The position numbers were made by a program, and so were the translations under genes. The notes beneath the pieces are model-generated. The model made no database searches, was not told where the DNA came from, and saw only the letters and a list, made by a program, of their open reading frames with translations. From Cuniculiplasma divulgatum (lineage in GTDB: Archaea > Thermoplasmatota > Thermoplasmata > Thermoplasmatales > Thermoplasmataceae), in NCBI GenBank assembly GCA_031200235.1, contig CP133595.1, positions 682,001-746,000 of the forward strand: a DNA stretch of 64,000 bases. Reading direction: 5' to 3'. Below are positions 7,825 to 17,471 of the stretch, one piece after another. Each line of letters begins with the position of its first letter. Within the stretch, counting starts at the first letter, position 1.

Positions 7825-9150
7825 GTGATAGCTGCTGTTCTCGGCTTGCAGTTTGGCGATGAGGGCAAGGGTAAGATCACTGACTTCCTGAGCGGAATGT
7901 TCCAGGTTGCCGTAAGATTCAATGGTGGCGGGAATGCAGGCCATACCGTTGTTGCAAACGGCAAAACCTACAAATTTCATCTGGTGCCATCAGGATCCCT
8001 GAGATGCGAAACTGTGGTACTTGGAAATGGAATGGTGATCGACCCCCACGGCCTGGCAGAGGAAATGGACAAGCTCACGGCCTCAGGCTGTACTTCGCAC
8101 ATTATCATAAGCAAGATGGCGCATGTCGTAACGCCAATGCACAAGATACTTGACACAAAGGAAGAGTCCGTAAGATCAAAGCTGAGCATTGGAACAACTG
8201 CCCAGGGCATAGGCCCCACATATGAGGACAAATATGCAAGGACCGGCATAAGGATGGTTGACCTTCTGAGCCGTGATACTCTAATGGAAAAGGTTGAGAC
8301 CATATACAGAATGAAGGAAAGCCTGCTTGCCAGCACTGATTTCAGCAGAAAGGAGAACAGGGAAGCCATGGTGGATGAATTATACATGGTTGGCCAGAAG
8401 CTCACGCCGTTCCTTGAGTATACTGAGCTTGAAATTTTCAGGCAGTACAGGAAGGGTAAGAGCATACTTTTTGAGGGGGCACAGGGTACAATGCTTGACA
8501 TAGACTTCGGAATGTACCCCTTTGTAACCTCTTCAAATGCGCTTGCTGGAGCGCTATCACTGGGAGCGGGATTTCCATTCAGGAAAGTGGATTATGTCAT
8601 TGGTGTTGCAAAAGCCTACATGTCAAAAGTGGGATCCGGGCCTTTTCCCACGGAACTTGAGGAAACCCAGGCAGCCAGGCTGAGAGATCTCGGCCATGAG
8701 TTTGGTACCACAACGGGAAGACCAAGGCGCGTGGGATGGCTTGATATCCCGATGCTCAGGTATTCCATCATGATGAATGACGTGGACGCGCTGGCTATCA
8801 CAAGGCTGGACACACTGGGGCAGATGGATAAAATCAGGATCTGTACGGCCTACAGAAAAGATGGAAAGGAGATCGACTACATTCCCAGAAGTTTCCAGGA
8901 ATTTTCAGGGGTTGAGATGGACTATATGGATATGGAACCCTGGGGAAAGCTTGTCCAACATGAAGGCGGTTACACCTTCAATGCTCTTCCCGCAGCACTC
9001 AGGAAATACGTCGAGAAAGTTGAGGAGCTGCTTGACATCCCTGTTGACATAATATCACTCGGGGAAGGCCGGGAAAATACCATAGTCAGGGATACTTCTG
9101 TGCTCAATAGTCAAGCACAAGGTACACCGGAGCATGATCCGATCCTGTGA
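7825..9150 (+). CDS. purA: Adenylosuccinate synthetase
   Basis: A 441-residue protein with the PurA phosphate-binding loop GLQFGDEGKGKITDF, the NGGGNAGHTVV block, FEGAQGTMLDIDFG, the TSSNALAGALSLGAG block and GTTTGRPRRVGWLD. It joins IMP and aspartate using GTP in the first committed step of AMP synthesis. I prefer the GTG at 7825, because GGAGGT lies seven bases before it. The ATG at 7810 would add five residues and place the ribosome binding site inside the gene. Its 3' end overlaps the convergent exonuclease III gene by 47 bases. Confidence 0.95.
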   Translation: MIAAVLGLQFGDEGKGKITDFLSGMFQVAVRFNGGGNAGHTVVANGKTYKFHLVPSGSLRCETVVLGNGMVIDPHGLAEEMDKLTASGCTSHIIISKMAHVVTPMHKILDTKEESVRSKLSIGTTAQGIGPTYEDKYARTGIRMVDLLSRDTLMEKVETIYRMKESLLASTDFSRKENREAMVDELYMVGQKLTPFLEYTELEIFRQYRKGKSILFEGAQGTMLDIDFGMYPFVTSSNALAGALSLGAGFPFRKVDYVIGVAKAYMSKVGSGPFPTELEETQAARLRDLGHEFGTTTGRPRRVGWLDIPMLRYSIMMNDVDALAITRLDTLGQMDKIRICTAYRKDGKEIDYIPRSFQEFSGVEMDYMDMEPWGKLVQHEGGYTFNALPAALRKYVEKVEELLDIPVDIISLGEGRENTIVRDTSVLNSQAQGTPEHDPIL

Positions 9151-9868
9151 CCTCCTCCATTATTCCTGCATCCTCCACCCGGGATTTCAAGTCCGCCGAC
9201 ACAACGAAATAATCTATGCGCCAGCCTATATTCCGTGATCTTGCGTTGTGCATATACGACCACCATGAGTAATGGCCCGGATCGCCATTGAACATCCTGA
9301 ATGTGTCAACATAACCGTCCTCCAGAAACTCTGTCATCCAGTCTCTCTCTTCCTTTGTGAACCCCGCATTGTGTTCATTGCTCCTGGGGTTTGCAATATC
9401 TATCTCCCTGTGTGCCACGTTGAAGTCCCCTGTTATTACCACCGGCTTCTTTTCCCTCAATTTATTGCAGAACCTGTGAAATTCAGAGTTGAATGCCAGC
9501 TTATAATCCAGCCTTGTGAGGCCTCTTTGCGAATTGGGGAAATATACGTTCAGGAAATAGAAATTGTCCAGTTCCAGTCCCATTATCCTTCCTTCTGTGT
9601 CAAATTCAGGATTTCCGATTCCACGGATAAGTGAGATCGGGTGTATCCTTGATAATGTGAGAGTGCCGCTGTAGCCCTTTTTTTCAGCTGGATTCAAATA
9701 TGCAGTATATCCGCCTGATGACAGTTCCAATGGCACCTGTCCCTCAGAAATCTTGACTTCCTGCATTGCCATGATGTCAGGGGATTCCTTCTGTATGAAG
9801 CCGGACAGCCCTGATTTCATAGCAGCCCTGAGCCCGTTCACATTCCACGATATCAGCTTGATGGTCAT
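9104..9868 (-). CDS. Exodeoxyribonuclease III / AP endonuclease
   Basis: A 254-residue ExoIII/APE1-family nuclease. The N-terminal ISWNVNGLRAA gives the metal-binding Asn, MQEVKI the catalytic Glu, VVITGDFNVAHREID the Asp-Asn pair, WWSYMHNARSRNIGWRIDYF the substrate-positioning region, and TGSDHAPVYL the terminal catalytic Asp-His. It cleaves DNA at abasic sites in base excision repair and trims 3' ends. Length is typical. It is convergent with purA and shares 47 bases with it, so the two mRNAs would be antisense at their 3' ends. Confidence 0.93.
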   Translation of the reverse strand: MTIKLISWNVNGLRAAMKSGLSGFIQKESPDIMAMQEVKISEGQVPLELSSGGYTAYLNPAEKKGYSGTLTLSRIHPISLIRGIGNPEFDTEGRIMGLELDNFYFLNVYFPNSQRGLTRLDYKLAFNSEFHRFCNKLREKKPVVITGDFNVAHREIDIANPRSNEHNAGFTKEERDWMTEFLEDGYVDTFRMFNGDPGHYSWWSYMHNARSRNIGWRIDYFVVSADLKSRVEDAGIMEEVTGSDHAPVYLVLDY

Positions 9869-10173
9869 TGCATCTGTATCTACCTCCAGCGTTAAAACAT
9901 TTACAGGTTTTCAAACGAGTTAACCACTGATCCTTCATTACGGTAAATGAGCCGATGATCAATGATAATCACCAATTCCTGGGTGGAGCAAGCCGCATCA
10001 AAGTTGTCACTGCTCCCCCGGTAATGCAACCAAATCATGAGTTGCAAAGATACCTGTCACGCACATGATTTCAGTACTATCTTCAGATATTCAGGATGGG
10101 ATTGACCAGCCTGGTCTGCATCCAGAATATATGGAATCAAAAGACTTAATCAATTTAAAGTCATATTCTCATT
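9869..10173. other. Intergenic region upstream of hutU with two inverted repeats
   Basis: No gene is visible. GGAGCA at 9985-9990 can pair with TGCTCC at 10011-10016, and TGCAAC at 10025-10030 with GTTGCA at 10041-10046. The second could be an operator for the histidine-catabolism gene, but both are short and may be chance. A TATA-like AATTTAAAG at 10152-10160 lies the right distance before hutU for a near-leaderless mRNA. Confidence 0.35.
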
Positions 10174-11868
10174 ATGACCGTTGAGAAAGAATATGATGCT
10201 CCAAGAAAAATTGATCACGTGATACATGCACCACATGGAAGTGAGCTGCATACCAGAGGCTGGGGACAGGAAGCGGCAATGAGGCTGCTCATGAACAATC
10301 TTGACCCGGATGTGGCAATGGACCCGGACAACCTCATAGTTTACGGGGGCAAGGGAAAGGCCGCCAGGAGCTGGGATGCCTTCAATGAGATAATCAGTAT
10401 GCTCAAGGAACTGTACAACGATGAGACACTGTTGATACAGTCGGGGAAACCTGTTGGTGCATTCAAGACCTCAAAATGGGCACCGCGTGTACTCATAGCT
10501 AACGCACAGATAGTCCCCAGGTGGGCCACGGATGATATCTTCTGGGACCTTGAACGCAGGGGTCTCACCATGTTTGGCCAGATGACCGCCGGAAGCTGGA
10601 TTTATATCGGATCTCAGGGCGTTCTTCAGGGAACATACGAAACACTGGCAGCAATTGCGAGAAAGGATTTCCATTCAAAGGATCTGCGGGGAAAATGGTT
10701 CCTTACTGCAGGACTTGGCGAAATGGGGGGCGCACAGCCCCTTGCAATAACCATGAACAATGGAGTCGGAATTGTTGTGGAGATAAATCCAGAGAAAATT
10801 CACAGGAGAATCAACGGAAAATATCTGGACACATGGACAGACAGCCTGGAGCAGGCCCTGAAGTTGAAAGACGAGGCAGTTCAGGCTGGTAAACCCCTTT
10901 CCATAGGACTCCTTGGGAATGCAGCAACTGTTTACTCACAGCTAATGTCCATGAAGGTGGTCCCGGATGTGGTATCGGACCAGACAGCTGCTCATGACCT
11001 GAACCTCGGATACATCCCGGAGGGATATACTGTTGAATCTGCTTCGGATTTCCGGAACAGGGACCCGGATGGCTATCGCAGGGCAGTCTACGCTTCCATA
11101 GTGAAGGAGACCAGTGCAATGCTGTGGTTCAAGCAGAACGGATCGAAGGTATTTGACTACGGCAACAACCTGAGGACCCGGGCACAGGAAGGCGGCCTGA
11201 AGAATGCGTTTGACATACAGGGATATGTTCCTGCCTATATCAGGGACCTTTTTGCCGTGGGCTCTGGCCCGTTCCGCTGGGTTGCTCTCTCCGGAGATCC
11301 TGAGGATATATACCGGATTGACGAGGCCATAATTGAGAATTTCAGCCATGATGAACATCTGGTGAACTGGATCAAGCTAGCCAGGGAAAAGGTCAAGTTT
11401 CAGGGGCTCCCGGCCAGAATCTGCTATGCTGGATACGGAATGAGGGAAAAGCTGGGCCTGATGATGAACGAGATGGTTCGCAAGAAGATTGTTTCCGCAC
11501 CCATAGCCATAGGCAGGGACCACCATGACACAGGTTCTGTAGCGTCACCATTCAGGGAAACTGAAGGGATGAAGGATGGCAGTGATGCCATAGCGGACTG
11601 GCCCATTTTGAATGCACTGCTCAATGCGTCATCGGGTGCCACATGGGTGTCTGTCCACCATGGCGGTGGAACTGGAATTGGCAACTCAATTCATGCTGGG
11701 TTTGTCCTTGTGGTTGATGGCACAAAAGAGGCAGACGAGAAAGTTTCAACTGTCCTGAATGCTGATCCGGGAATAGGCGTAATAAGGCATGCCGATGCCG
11801 GGTACTCCAGTTCCAGAGACCTCATCAGATCAGGGGTAAGATTCAAGGTTCCAATGGATGAACATTGA
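10174..11868 (+). CDS. hutU: Urocanate hydratase (urocanase)
   Basis: A 564-residue protein matching urocanase along its length. It has [36 protein letters not shown], the [24 protein letters not shown]-site block, the catalytic Cys in [31 protein letters not shown], and [17 protein letters not shown]. It hydrates urocanate to imidazolone propionate in histidine breakdown, using tightly bound NAD+ as an electrophile. No hutH, hutI or other histidine-utilisation gene is adjacent, so the rest of the pathway must lie elsewhere. Confidence 0.96.
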   Translation: MTVEKEYDAPRKIDHVIHAPHGSELHTRGWGQEAAMRLLMNNLDPDVAMDPDNLIVYGGKGKAARSWDAFNEIISMLKELYNDETLLIQSGKPVGAFKTSKWAPRVLIANAQIVPRWATDDIFWDLERRGLTMFGQMTAGSWIYIGSQGVLQGTYETLAAIARKDFHSKDLRGKWFLTAGLGEMGGAQPLAITMNNGVGIVVEINPEKIHRRINGKYLDTWTDSLEQALKLKDEAVQAGKPLSIGLLGNAATVYSQLMSMKVVPDVVSDQTAAHDLNLGYIPEGYTVESASDFRNRDPDGYRRAVYASIVKETSAMLWFKQNGSKVFDYGNNLRTRAQEGGLKNAFDIQGYVPAYIRDLFAVGSGPFRWVALSGDPEDIYRIDEAIIENFSHDEHLVNWIKLAREKVKFQGLPARICYAGYGMREKLGLMMNEMVRKKIVSAPIAIGRDHHDTGSVASPFRETEGMKDGSDAIADWPILNALLNASSGATWVSVHHGGGTGIGNSIHAGFVLVVDGTKEADEKVSTVLNADPGIGVIRHADAGYSSSRDLIRSGVRFKVPMDEH

Positions 11869-12070
11869 ATCTCTCCATTCATACTACTTTTCCAAGCACC
11901 ATTCCACCAGTATATACTGATAATGACCATATTTTTGGCAATTTCTTACCATTACACTTTTAAAAGGTACGTTATATGGCGTGACCCTGAAATGATGAAA
12001 CGGTTCCCGGCACTCCTCAAAGCGCCTCACGGAAGGGCCTCAGGAGGGAGCAATAGCAGGTTGGCTACCA

Positions 12071-12379
12071 TCATCCCTTCCATATGCCTATACCGAAACC
12101 TATTGCAAACAGAACAATTGAGAATGTAACGCCAATTGTTCCAAAGTTGAGCTGGCTGAAGAATGCTGAAAGAGACGAGTATATCTGTGAGGTCTGGAGG
12201 CTCGGGATAAACGTAAGACCAAGGAATGAAGCCAGGATGAACGCCACCACTATGAGAACAACAGAAACAAGGGCCTTCTTGATTGCGAGCCCAAACAGGA
12301 GGCCATCAACAAAGCCCAGCAGGAGTGTTATGTACACAGCATATGGTTCTATTGCGGCTGGATAGATCAGTGATGACAT
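12071..12379 (-). CDS. Small hydrophobic membrane protein, function unknown
   Basis: A 102-residue protein with three hydrophobic stretches at about residues 14-32, 36-58 and 80-100, ending in the short basic tail IWKG. I do not recognise a family. A strong TATA-like TTTATATATAATA at about 12408-12420 (minus strand) lies 30-40 bases before the ATG, which supports a real gene. It is co-directional with the MFS gene to its right but has its own promoter. Confidence 0.65.
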   Translation of the reverse strand: MSSLIYPAAIEPYAVYITLLLGFVDGLLFGLAIKKALVSVVLIVVAFILASFLGLTFIPSLQTSQIYSSLSAFFSQLNFGTIGVTFSIVLFAIGFGIGIWKG

Positions 12380-12450
12380 AATGATTAACTCTATAGCCTT
12401 ATGGCAAGTATTATATATAAATGTTGTCAGACATATTCATCTGTTACATT

Positions 12451-13644
12451 CTAACCTGCGGTCATTTCTGGAGATCTGGAGGCCATCCGCCCTGCAATAA
12501 GGAAAAATGAAAGTATAAACGCAGCAGCCACAAGGACAGACGTTATGATCATCCCGTATGCCGGTGAAGCCAGGAAGAACGTCCCAAAGAACGTTGGAAT
12601 CAGAGCTACTCCAAGATTTGTTGCCACACTGTACATGGACGTTGAGAAGCCGGCCTTCGCAGGGTCCTCAACGTACCTGGTTGTGGAAGTCATTGCCATG
12701 GACCAGAAGGCGTTGCCGAAGAAGCCGAACATGAAGAATGATACCAGCAGCACACTTATTACAGATGTGAATGCAAGAAAATATGTCAAAAATAAGATAG
12801 AAACCAGAGACAGGGCGGAGGTGATAACCATTCCAGCACGTATCATCCTGATTCTCTCAAACAGGGGAGGCAGGATTATGGCCCCCAGAGCAGACCCAAG
12901 GAATGCCAGACCCGACATTGCACCGCCATAGGCCAGAGCACTGCTTGTGCTTACATGATGATTTATCAGGGCTGATGAGGCGATCCCTCCGAACATAACA
13001 GAGAATGCCGATATGATCAGACCAACGTACCAGTTCTTGATCATCCCCGGCCGGAATGACCCACGAAGGGACCTGCCGGCATATTCCCTTGGATATGTTC
13101 TTGATCCCAGCGGAAGAATGACAAGGGCAGCCATTGCAAGGACAGCGTCCAGAAGGAATATGCCGGATATGCTGTCCTTAAGCAATGCAAAGAAGTATGG
13201 AGTGAGGAGCGCACCAGCAGACATGCCAAGAAACAGTATCCCAACACTGACTCCAACAACAGTATTGGCCCTTTCTCTGTTTATGGACTGGGCCAGAGCC
13301 CCAACAGGGCCAAGTGCCAGGGGGTATGCAGAGGCAGCAATGATCTGGCCCAGAAAGAGCACCGCATAATCTGGTGAAACGGACCTTATGATGAGCCCTG
13401 CAACTGACAGGGAAGCAGAAATCATGAGGGAAATTCTTATGGAATATTTAGCCGACAGATACCCCGAAAGAAGTGCGAATGCCACCATTGTATAGCCGTA
13501 CAATGATATGAGAAGCAATATTGATGCAGCACCTACGGCATAATGTGTTGAAAGATCCGGGAGTATAGGTGAAAGAGTGAACCACCCGAAACCTATGGTG
13601 AAATTCAGGAACCAGTAAGGAAGCAGGCTTATGTATCTGTTCAT
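12451..13644 (-). CDS. MFS transporter, substrate unknown
   Basis: A 397-residue protein with twelve predicted membrane segments. The loop between segments 2 and 3 has the degenerate MFS motif GYLSAKYSIR, and motif-C-like glycines lie near the fifth segment. It begins MNRYISLLPYWFLNF; I place the start at 13644 because a TATA-like AATATTAAA lies about 27 bases upstream, whereas the longer frame to 13662 has no such support. Opposite-facing genes flank it on the right, and no enzyme gene suggests a substrate. Confidence 0.82.
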   Translation of the reverse strand: MNRYISLLPYWFLNFTIGFGWFTLSPILPDLSTHYAVGAASILLLISLYGYTMVAFALLSGYLSAKYSIRISLMISASLSVAGLIIRSVSPDYAVLFLGQIIAASAYPLALGPVGALAQSINRERANTVVGVSVGILFLGMSAGALLTPYFFALLKDSISGIFLLDAVLAMAALVILPLGSRTYPREYAGRSLRGSFRPGMIKNWYVGLIISAFSVMFGGIASSALINHHVSTSSALAYGGAMSGLAFLGSALGAIILPPLFERIRMIRAGMVITSALSLVSILFLTYFLAFTSVISVLLVSFFMFGFFGNAFWSMAMTSTTRYVEDPAKAGFSTSMYSVATNLGVALIPTFFGTFFLASPAYGMIITSVLVAAAFILSFFLIAGRMASRSPEMTAG

Positions 13645-13780
13645 AGCGTGATACTGATGCACGCGGTGAATTTAATATTTCTCCAGGCTGCACACAAAGT
13701 TTTTGCCTGGTGCACATATCTATGCAGATAGTCTATTCCTGTAGCCGCAAAATTAATGTTCAAATTAATGCTATTAATCT

Positions 13781-14878
13781 ATGTCACTGAAAGCTGTTGT
13801 GATGGCAGGAGGCAAGGGCACAAGGCTGAGACCAATAACATACTCCATCCCCAAGCCGCTGGTCCCCATTGCCGGAAAGCCGTGCATAGGATATGTCCTG
13901 GATTCCTATTATGAAGCAGGAATAAAGGATGCAATCATAACTGCAGGCTACAAATTTGAATCACTGATTAAAGGTGTCCTGCAGTTCAAGCAGTCTGACC
14001 AGAATATACTTTTTTCAGTGGAAAAAGAGGCTGCCGGAACAGCGGGCAGCATCAAGCTCATATCAAAGTTCATTGACGACACATTTGTGGTTGGAAGCGG
14101 GGACACGCTCATAGACTTCAATGTGGCGAAGATTGTGGATTTCCACCGGAAATCAAAGGCAAAGATCACAATTGTCCTGACAACAGTGGAAGATCCCTCA
14201 CAGTTCGGCATAGTGGAGATGAAGGACAACCTGATTACCAGATTCCTCGAAAAGCCCACTCCTGACCAGGCCTTTTCCAATCTTATAAATGCAGGCCTTT
14301 ACATTATGGAGCCGGAGATACTTGACTACATTCCAGCAGGACAGCCATATGATTTCGCAAAGCAGCTCTTCCCCCTGCTTCTGGGTGAAGGAATCAAGAT
14401 ACACGGGTACATAGGCGAGGGGACATGGCTGGATACCGGAAGGCCAAATGACATGATAAGGGCAAATCAGCTCATGACGGAGAAATATGGCACTGCCATG
14501 AACGGTGAGAATCTTTCAGGGAAGCTCATAATCAACAGTTTCATGAAGGACATCAGAGGGGCTGATATTCAGGGGCCAACATATATAGGATCGTCAGTGA
14601 AGATAGGCAAGGGAACAGTCATAAGGAAAAGCGCAATCTACGACAATGTTCAGATCGGTGATAATGTTGTCATAGAGGATTCCATCCTCATGGACAACGT
14701 GAAGGTAAATGACGGTTCAAAACTTGTAAAATCTGTCATAATGAAGGGGACCTCAATAGATAAGTCGTGCGAGGTGCATGAAAGCGTCCTGGCTCCACAG
14801 CTCAAACTTCAGAGCAATTCCAGGGTTTATAATGTATCCCTGTCGTCTGACGTCATTGAGGAAGAAAACTCTCCATGA
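13781..14878 (+). CDS. Sugar-phosphate nucleotidyltransferase with left-handed beta-helix tail
   Basis: A 365-residue protein. Residues 1-235 form a nucleotidyltransferase domain with AGGKGTRLRPITYSIPKPL at the N-terminus, the Mg-binding GSGDTLIDF and the GEGTWLDTGRP block. Residues 245-350 contain hexapeptide-like repeats (KIGKGTVIRKSAIYDNVQIG, NVVIEDSILMDNVKV), forming a beta-helix. Such enzymes join a sugar-1-phosphate to an NTP (mannose-1-P guanylyl- or glucose-1-P thymidylyl-/uridylyltransferase type), supplying precursors for glycans or protein glycosylation. The exact sugar and nucleotide cannot be fixed by eye. A TATA-like AAAATTAATG lies about 25 bases upstream. Confidence 0.88.
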   Translation: MSLKAVVMAGGKGTRLRPITYSIPKPLVPIAGKPCIGYVLDSYYEAGIKDAIITAGYKFESLIKGVLQFKQSDQNILFSVEKEAAGTAGSIKLISKFIDDTFVVGSGDTLIDFNVAKIVDFHRKSKAKITIVLTTVEDPSQFGIVEMKDNLITRFLEKPTPDQAFSNLINAGLYIMEPEILDYIPAGQPYDFAKQLFPLLLGEGIKIHGYIGEGTWLDTGRPNDMIRANQLMTEKYGTAMNGENLSGKLIINSFMKDIRGADIQGPTYIGSSVKIGKGTVIRKSAIYDNVQIGDNVVIEDSILMDNVKVNDGSKLVKSVIMKGTSIDKSCEVHESVLAPQLKLQSNSRVYNVSLSSDVIEEENSP

Positions 14879-14897
14879 TCCAGTTATAAATATGAGT

Positions 14898-15785
14898 TTA
14901 AAGGAATCCTGCCTTCTGTAAAATGAGCAGGTCCTCCGTTGTGAGCTGTTCGCCATTCTTGAACTTCTCAAAGAGTTCTGTTGCCCTGCTCTGCAGCTCG
15001 CCTTCCTTCTCCTTCTTCTTAGTCGCCCTTGTTTTGGTACGCAGGCTTGAAATTACCTTCTCAAGATCCCTGAGATCGTTCTTGGCCTGGATAAATGCTT
15101 CATGCTCCTTTGTGGATTCCTGGCTGAACTTGATGAAGAGCTCGTGGTACTCGTCAGCTTTCTTCCTTGTTTCATCCAGTTCCTGAAGGTCTTTGTTGAT
15201 CTCGTCACTCAGTGCTGTTATCCTTGATGAAATTTCATCAATCTGGACCTTTAATGCTTCGCCGGCTTTCCTCTCAGCAGTTATCTTCTGGTTCAGGTCT
15301 CTTACTGCGTCGTTACTTTCAAGCTCCTTTTCCCTGATCTGCTTTATCTGCTTTATCTCATTGGTAAGCTTCCTTATCTCGTGGACAACTTTCTTCTCTT
15401 CGTCCTTGCCCAGCTCGGTGGTCTGCTGCTTGATCTCCAGGCGCTGAAGTTCCTTTTCCTTCAATCTGAGGCTCTGCTTGTCAACGCCTTCAACATTTGT
15501 CTCCTGCCTGACTTTCCTGTAATCTTTCCTCAGTTCAGAGAGGTTCGCATAATGTTCCTCCTTTTCAGCACGGAGTTTCTGGACCTGTTCTATGAGTTCG
15601 TTCTTCTCGGCTATTTTTTTCTTAACCTCATCACGCATCTCGTGAACCTTGTTGTTAAGAATATCTCTTTCCTCAGCATATCTATGGCTTTCGGCAGCAG
15701 CCTCATCTCTTTTCTTGATGTGCTCTTCCACTATTTGCCGAATAACCTCCCTTTTTCCTTCAAATTCATCGAGAAGCTCACTCAT
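14898..15785 (-). CDS. Archaeal coiled-coil protein (COG1340-like)
   Basis: A 295-residue, highly charged protein that is almost entirely heptad-like coiled coil (residues 10-265), with a short non-coiled C-terminus LTTEDLLILQKAGFL. It resembles the conserved archaeal coiled-coil family COG1340, of unknown function and often compared with SMC-like or phosphoserine-related coils. It has no signal peptide or membrane segment, so it is cytoplasmic. ATG at 15785 (MSELLDEFEG) is preferred over the frame start at 15794. A TATA-like TTATTTATTG lies about 45 bases upstream. Confidence 0.78.
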   Translation of the reverse strand: MSELLDEFEGKREVIRQIVEEHIKKRDEAAAESHRYAEERDILNNKVHEMRDEVKKKIAEKNELIEQVQKLRAEKEEHYANLSELRKDYRKVRQETNVEGVDKQSLRLKEKELQRLEIKQQTTELGKDEEKKVVHEIRKLTNEIKQIKQIREKELESNDAVRDLNQKITAERKAGEALKVQIDEISSRITALSDEINKDLQELDETRKKADEYHELFIKFSQESTKEHEAFIQAKNDLRDLEKVISSLRTKTRATKKKEKEGELQSRATELFEKFKNGEQLTTEDLLILQKAGFL

Positions 15786-16034
15786 ATGGACCAATCAGCG
15801 TAGAAGCTTAGTGTGAATGCCAGCACCCAATAAATAACTTTCGTAAAAAATTCCCTGAAGTATGTACCATATGAGGAAACTTTTCTGACCTGCCATAACC
15901 TGTGAGAATATAGAGCAAACCAGCTCTTGTGATGAAACATGCAGGCCGGCAGACCATCCCGAATGGCCTGATAATGCGTCTATGGCGCTGATGTATCTTG
16001 AGGCAGTTTTATACATCGTTGCAATTCAGCATTT

Positions 16035-17471
16035 ATGGAAAACAGACCCCGTATCCTGCAGGTGGTTGGAACTTCATCCAGCTCCGGTAAGAGCACCATT
16101 GCCATGGCCCTTTGCAGGTACTTTTCTGATCTGGGCTTTCGGGTGAGCCCCTTCAAGTCTGTGAATATGTCACTGAACTCCGTATCCATAGAGGGAGGAT
16201 ATGAGATATCAAGATCACAATGGCTTCAGGCAAGAGCTTCCAGAACAGAGCCTGAAAAGGAGATGAATCCAATCCTGCTGAAACCTGAGGGCAATGGAAG
16301 GTCACAGGTCATAGTTCTCGGGAAGAGCATGGGAACCATGGATCAGAAGAGTTACGGAAAATTCCTTTCCTCTGAGGGAAAGAACGTTGTTAAATCATCG
16401 CTGGATTATCTCGCAAAAAAGTTCGATCTTATTGTGGCAGAAGGTGCAGGCTCTCCAGCTGAAATCAATATTTTCGAGCGGGATCTGGCCAACATGTTTG
16501 TTTCAGAAATATATGGCACACCTGCGGTTCTTGTTGCAGATATAGAACGGGGAGGAGTCTTTGCCTCCATATATGGTACTGTGAAATTGATGCAGAGGCC
16601 GGATCTCCTCAAATGGATCGTTATTAACAAGATGAGGGGATCGGCAGATCTGCTGAAGAGCGGCATTGAAGATATTGAAAAACTCACCGGGAAGAAGGTT
16701 ATAGGTGTCATGCCATTTACTCCCTTCAGACTTCCTGGAGAGGATTCCCTCGATTATGGGGAGTCGGGATCGCCGGGTGGTAGAATATGTGTCATACGCT
16801 ATCCTCAGATGGAGAATTACAGTGATGTTGATCCCCTCATAACATCTGGCGTGGGATTCACGTATATAACCTCGCCAGAACAGTATTACTCAGCCGGTTG
16901 CAGATCCCTATTGCTGCCGGGATCAAAAAATGTGGAGAGTGATATGGAATTCCTTTTAAAAACAGGACTTGCGGATATAATCCGGCATCATGCTTCGGCC
17001 GGTGGGAAGATTCTTGGCGTATGCGGCGGTTTTCAGATGCTTGGAAATAATATTGAAGATCCAGCTGGAATACAGGTGTGTGGAAAATCACTGACAGGAC
17101 TTGGGCTTCTGGATACAAGTACAGTATATGGCAGAGAGAAAACAGTGAGGACTGTGCTTTATGGACCTTATAACGACGGGGCAAACAAGGCTATGAGGAA
17201 GGGATACGAGATTCATTATGGAACGGTCACCACAGGATCAAGGCCGTTTCTCCTGACAGATCACGGTCCGGAAGGCGCAGTATCGGAATCTGGAAATGTC
17301 ATGGGAACCAATATTCACGGCGTTCTTGAACACAACAATATCCTTTCTTTGCTTTCAGGTATGCCAGTTAAGATGGATTACGAAAGCGAAATGGAAAAAA
17401 ATATAGACTTATTCACCAAAGCTTTTATTGAGAGCATCGATCTTGACGTAATAAAGAGAACCTTGTCATGA
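16035..17471 (+). CDS. cobQ: Cobyric acid synthase
   Basis: A 478-residue two-domain amidotransferase. The N-terminal domain has the P-loop-like GTSSSSGKSTIAMALC, then FKSVNMSLNS and VAEGAGSPAEIN, the dethiobiotin-synthetase-type ATP fold. The C-terminal class I glutaminase domain has the nucleophile in ILGVCGGFQMLG and the His in NIHGVLEH. It amidates four side chains of adenosylcobyrinic acid diamide with glutamine and ATP. A TATA-like TTTTATAC at about 16006 precedes the ATG by about 27 bases. Its stop overlaps the start of the next gene by 4 bases (ATGA), so the two form an operon. Confidence 0.94.
   Translation: MENRPRILQVVGTSSSSGKSTIAMALCRYFSDLGFRVSPFKSVNMSLNSVSIEGGYEISRSQWLQARASRTEPEKEMNPILLKPEGNGRSQVIVLGKSMGTMDQKSYGKFLSSEGKNVVKSSLDYLAKKFDLIVAEGAGSPAEINIFERDLANMFVSEIYGTPAVLVADIERGGVFASIYGTVKLMQRPDLLKWIVINKMRGSADLLKSGIEDIEKLTGKKVIGVMPFTPFRLPGEDSLDYGESGSPGGRICVIRYPQMENYSDVDPLITSGVGFTYITSPEQYYSAGCRSLLLPGSKNVESDMEFLLKTGLADIIRHHASAGGKILGVCGGFQMLGNNIEDPAGIQVCGKSLTGLGLLDTSTVYGREKTVRTVLYGPYNDGANKAMRKGYEIHYGTVTTGSRPFLLTDHGPEGAVSESGNVMGTNIHGVLEHNNILSLLSGMPVKMDYESEMEKNIDLFTKAFIESIDLDVIKRTLS

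Noticed and set aside
11983-12010. C/D-box-like ATGATGA after CTGA (also near 7583)
   Set aside because: Only one box pair with the wrong spacing; no second C' or D box in guide distance, so no sRNA call.
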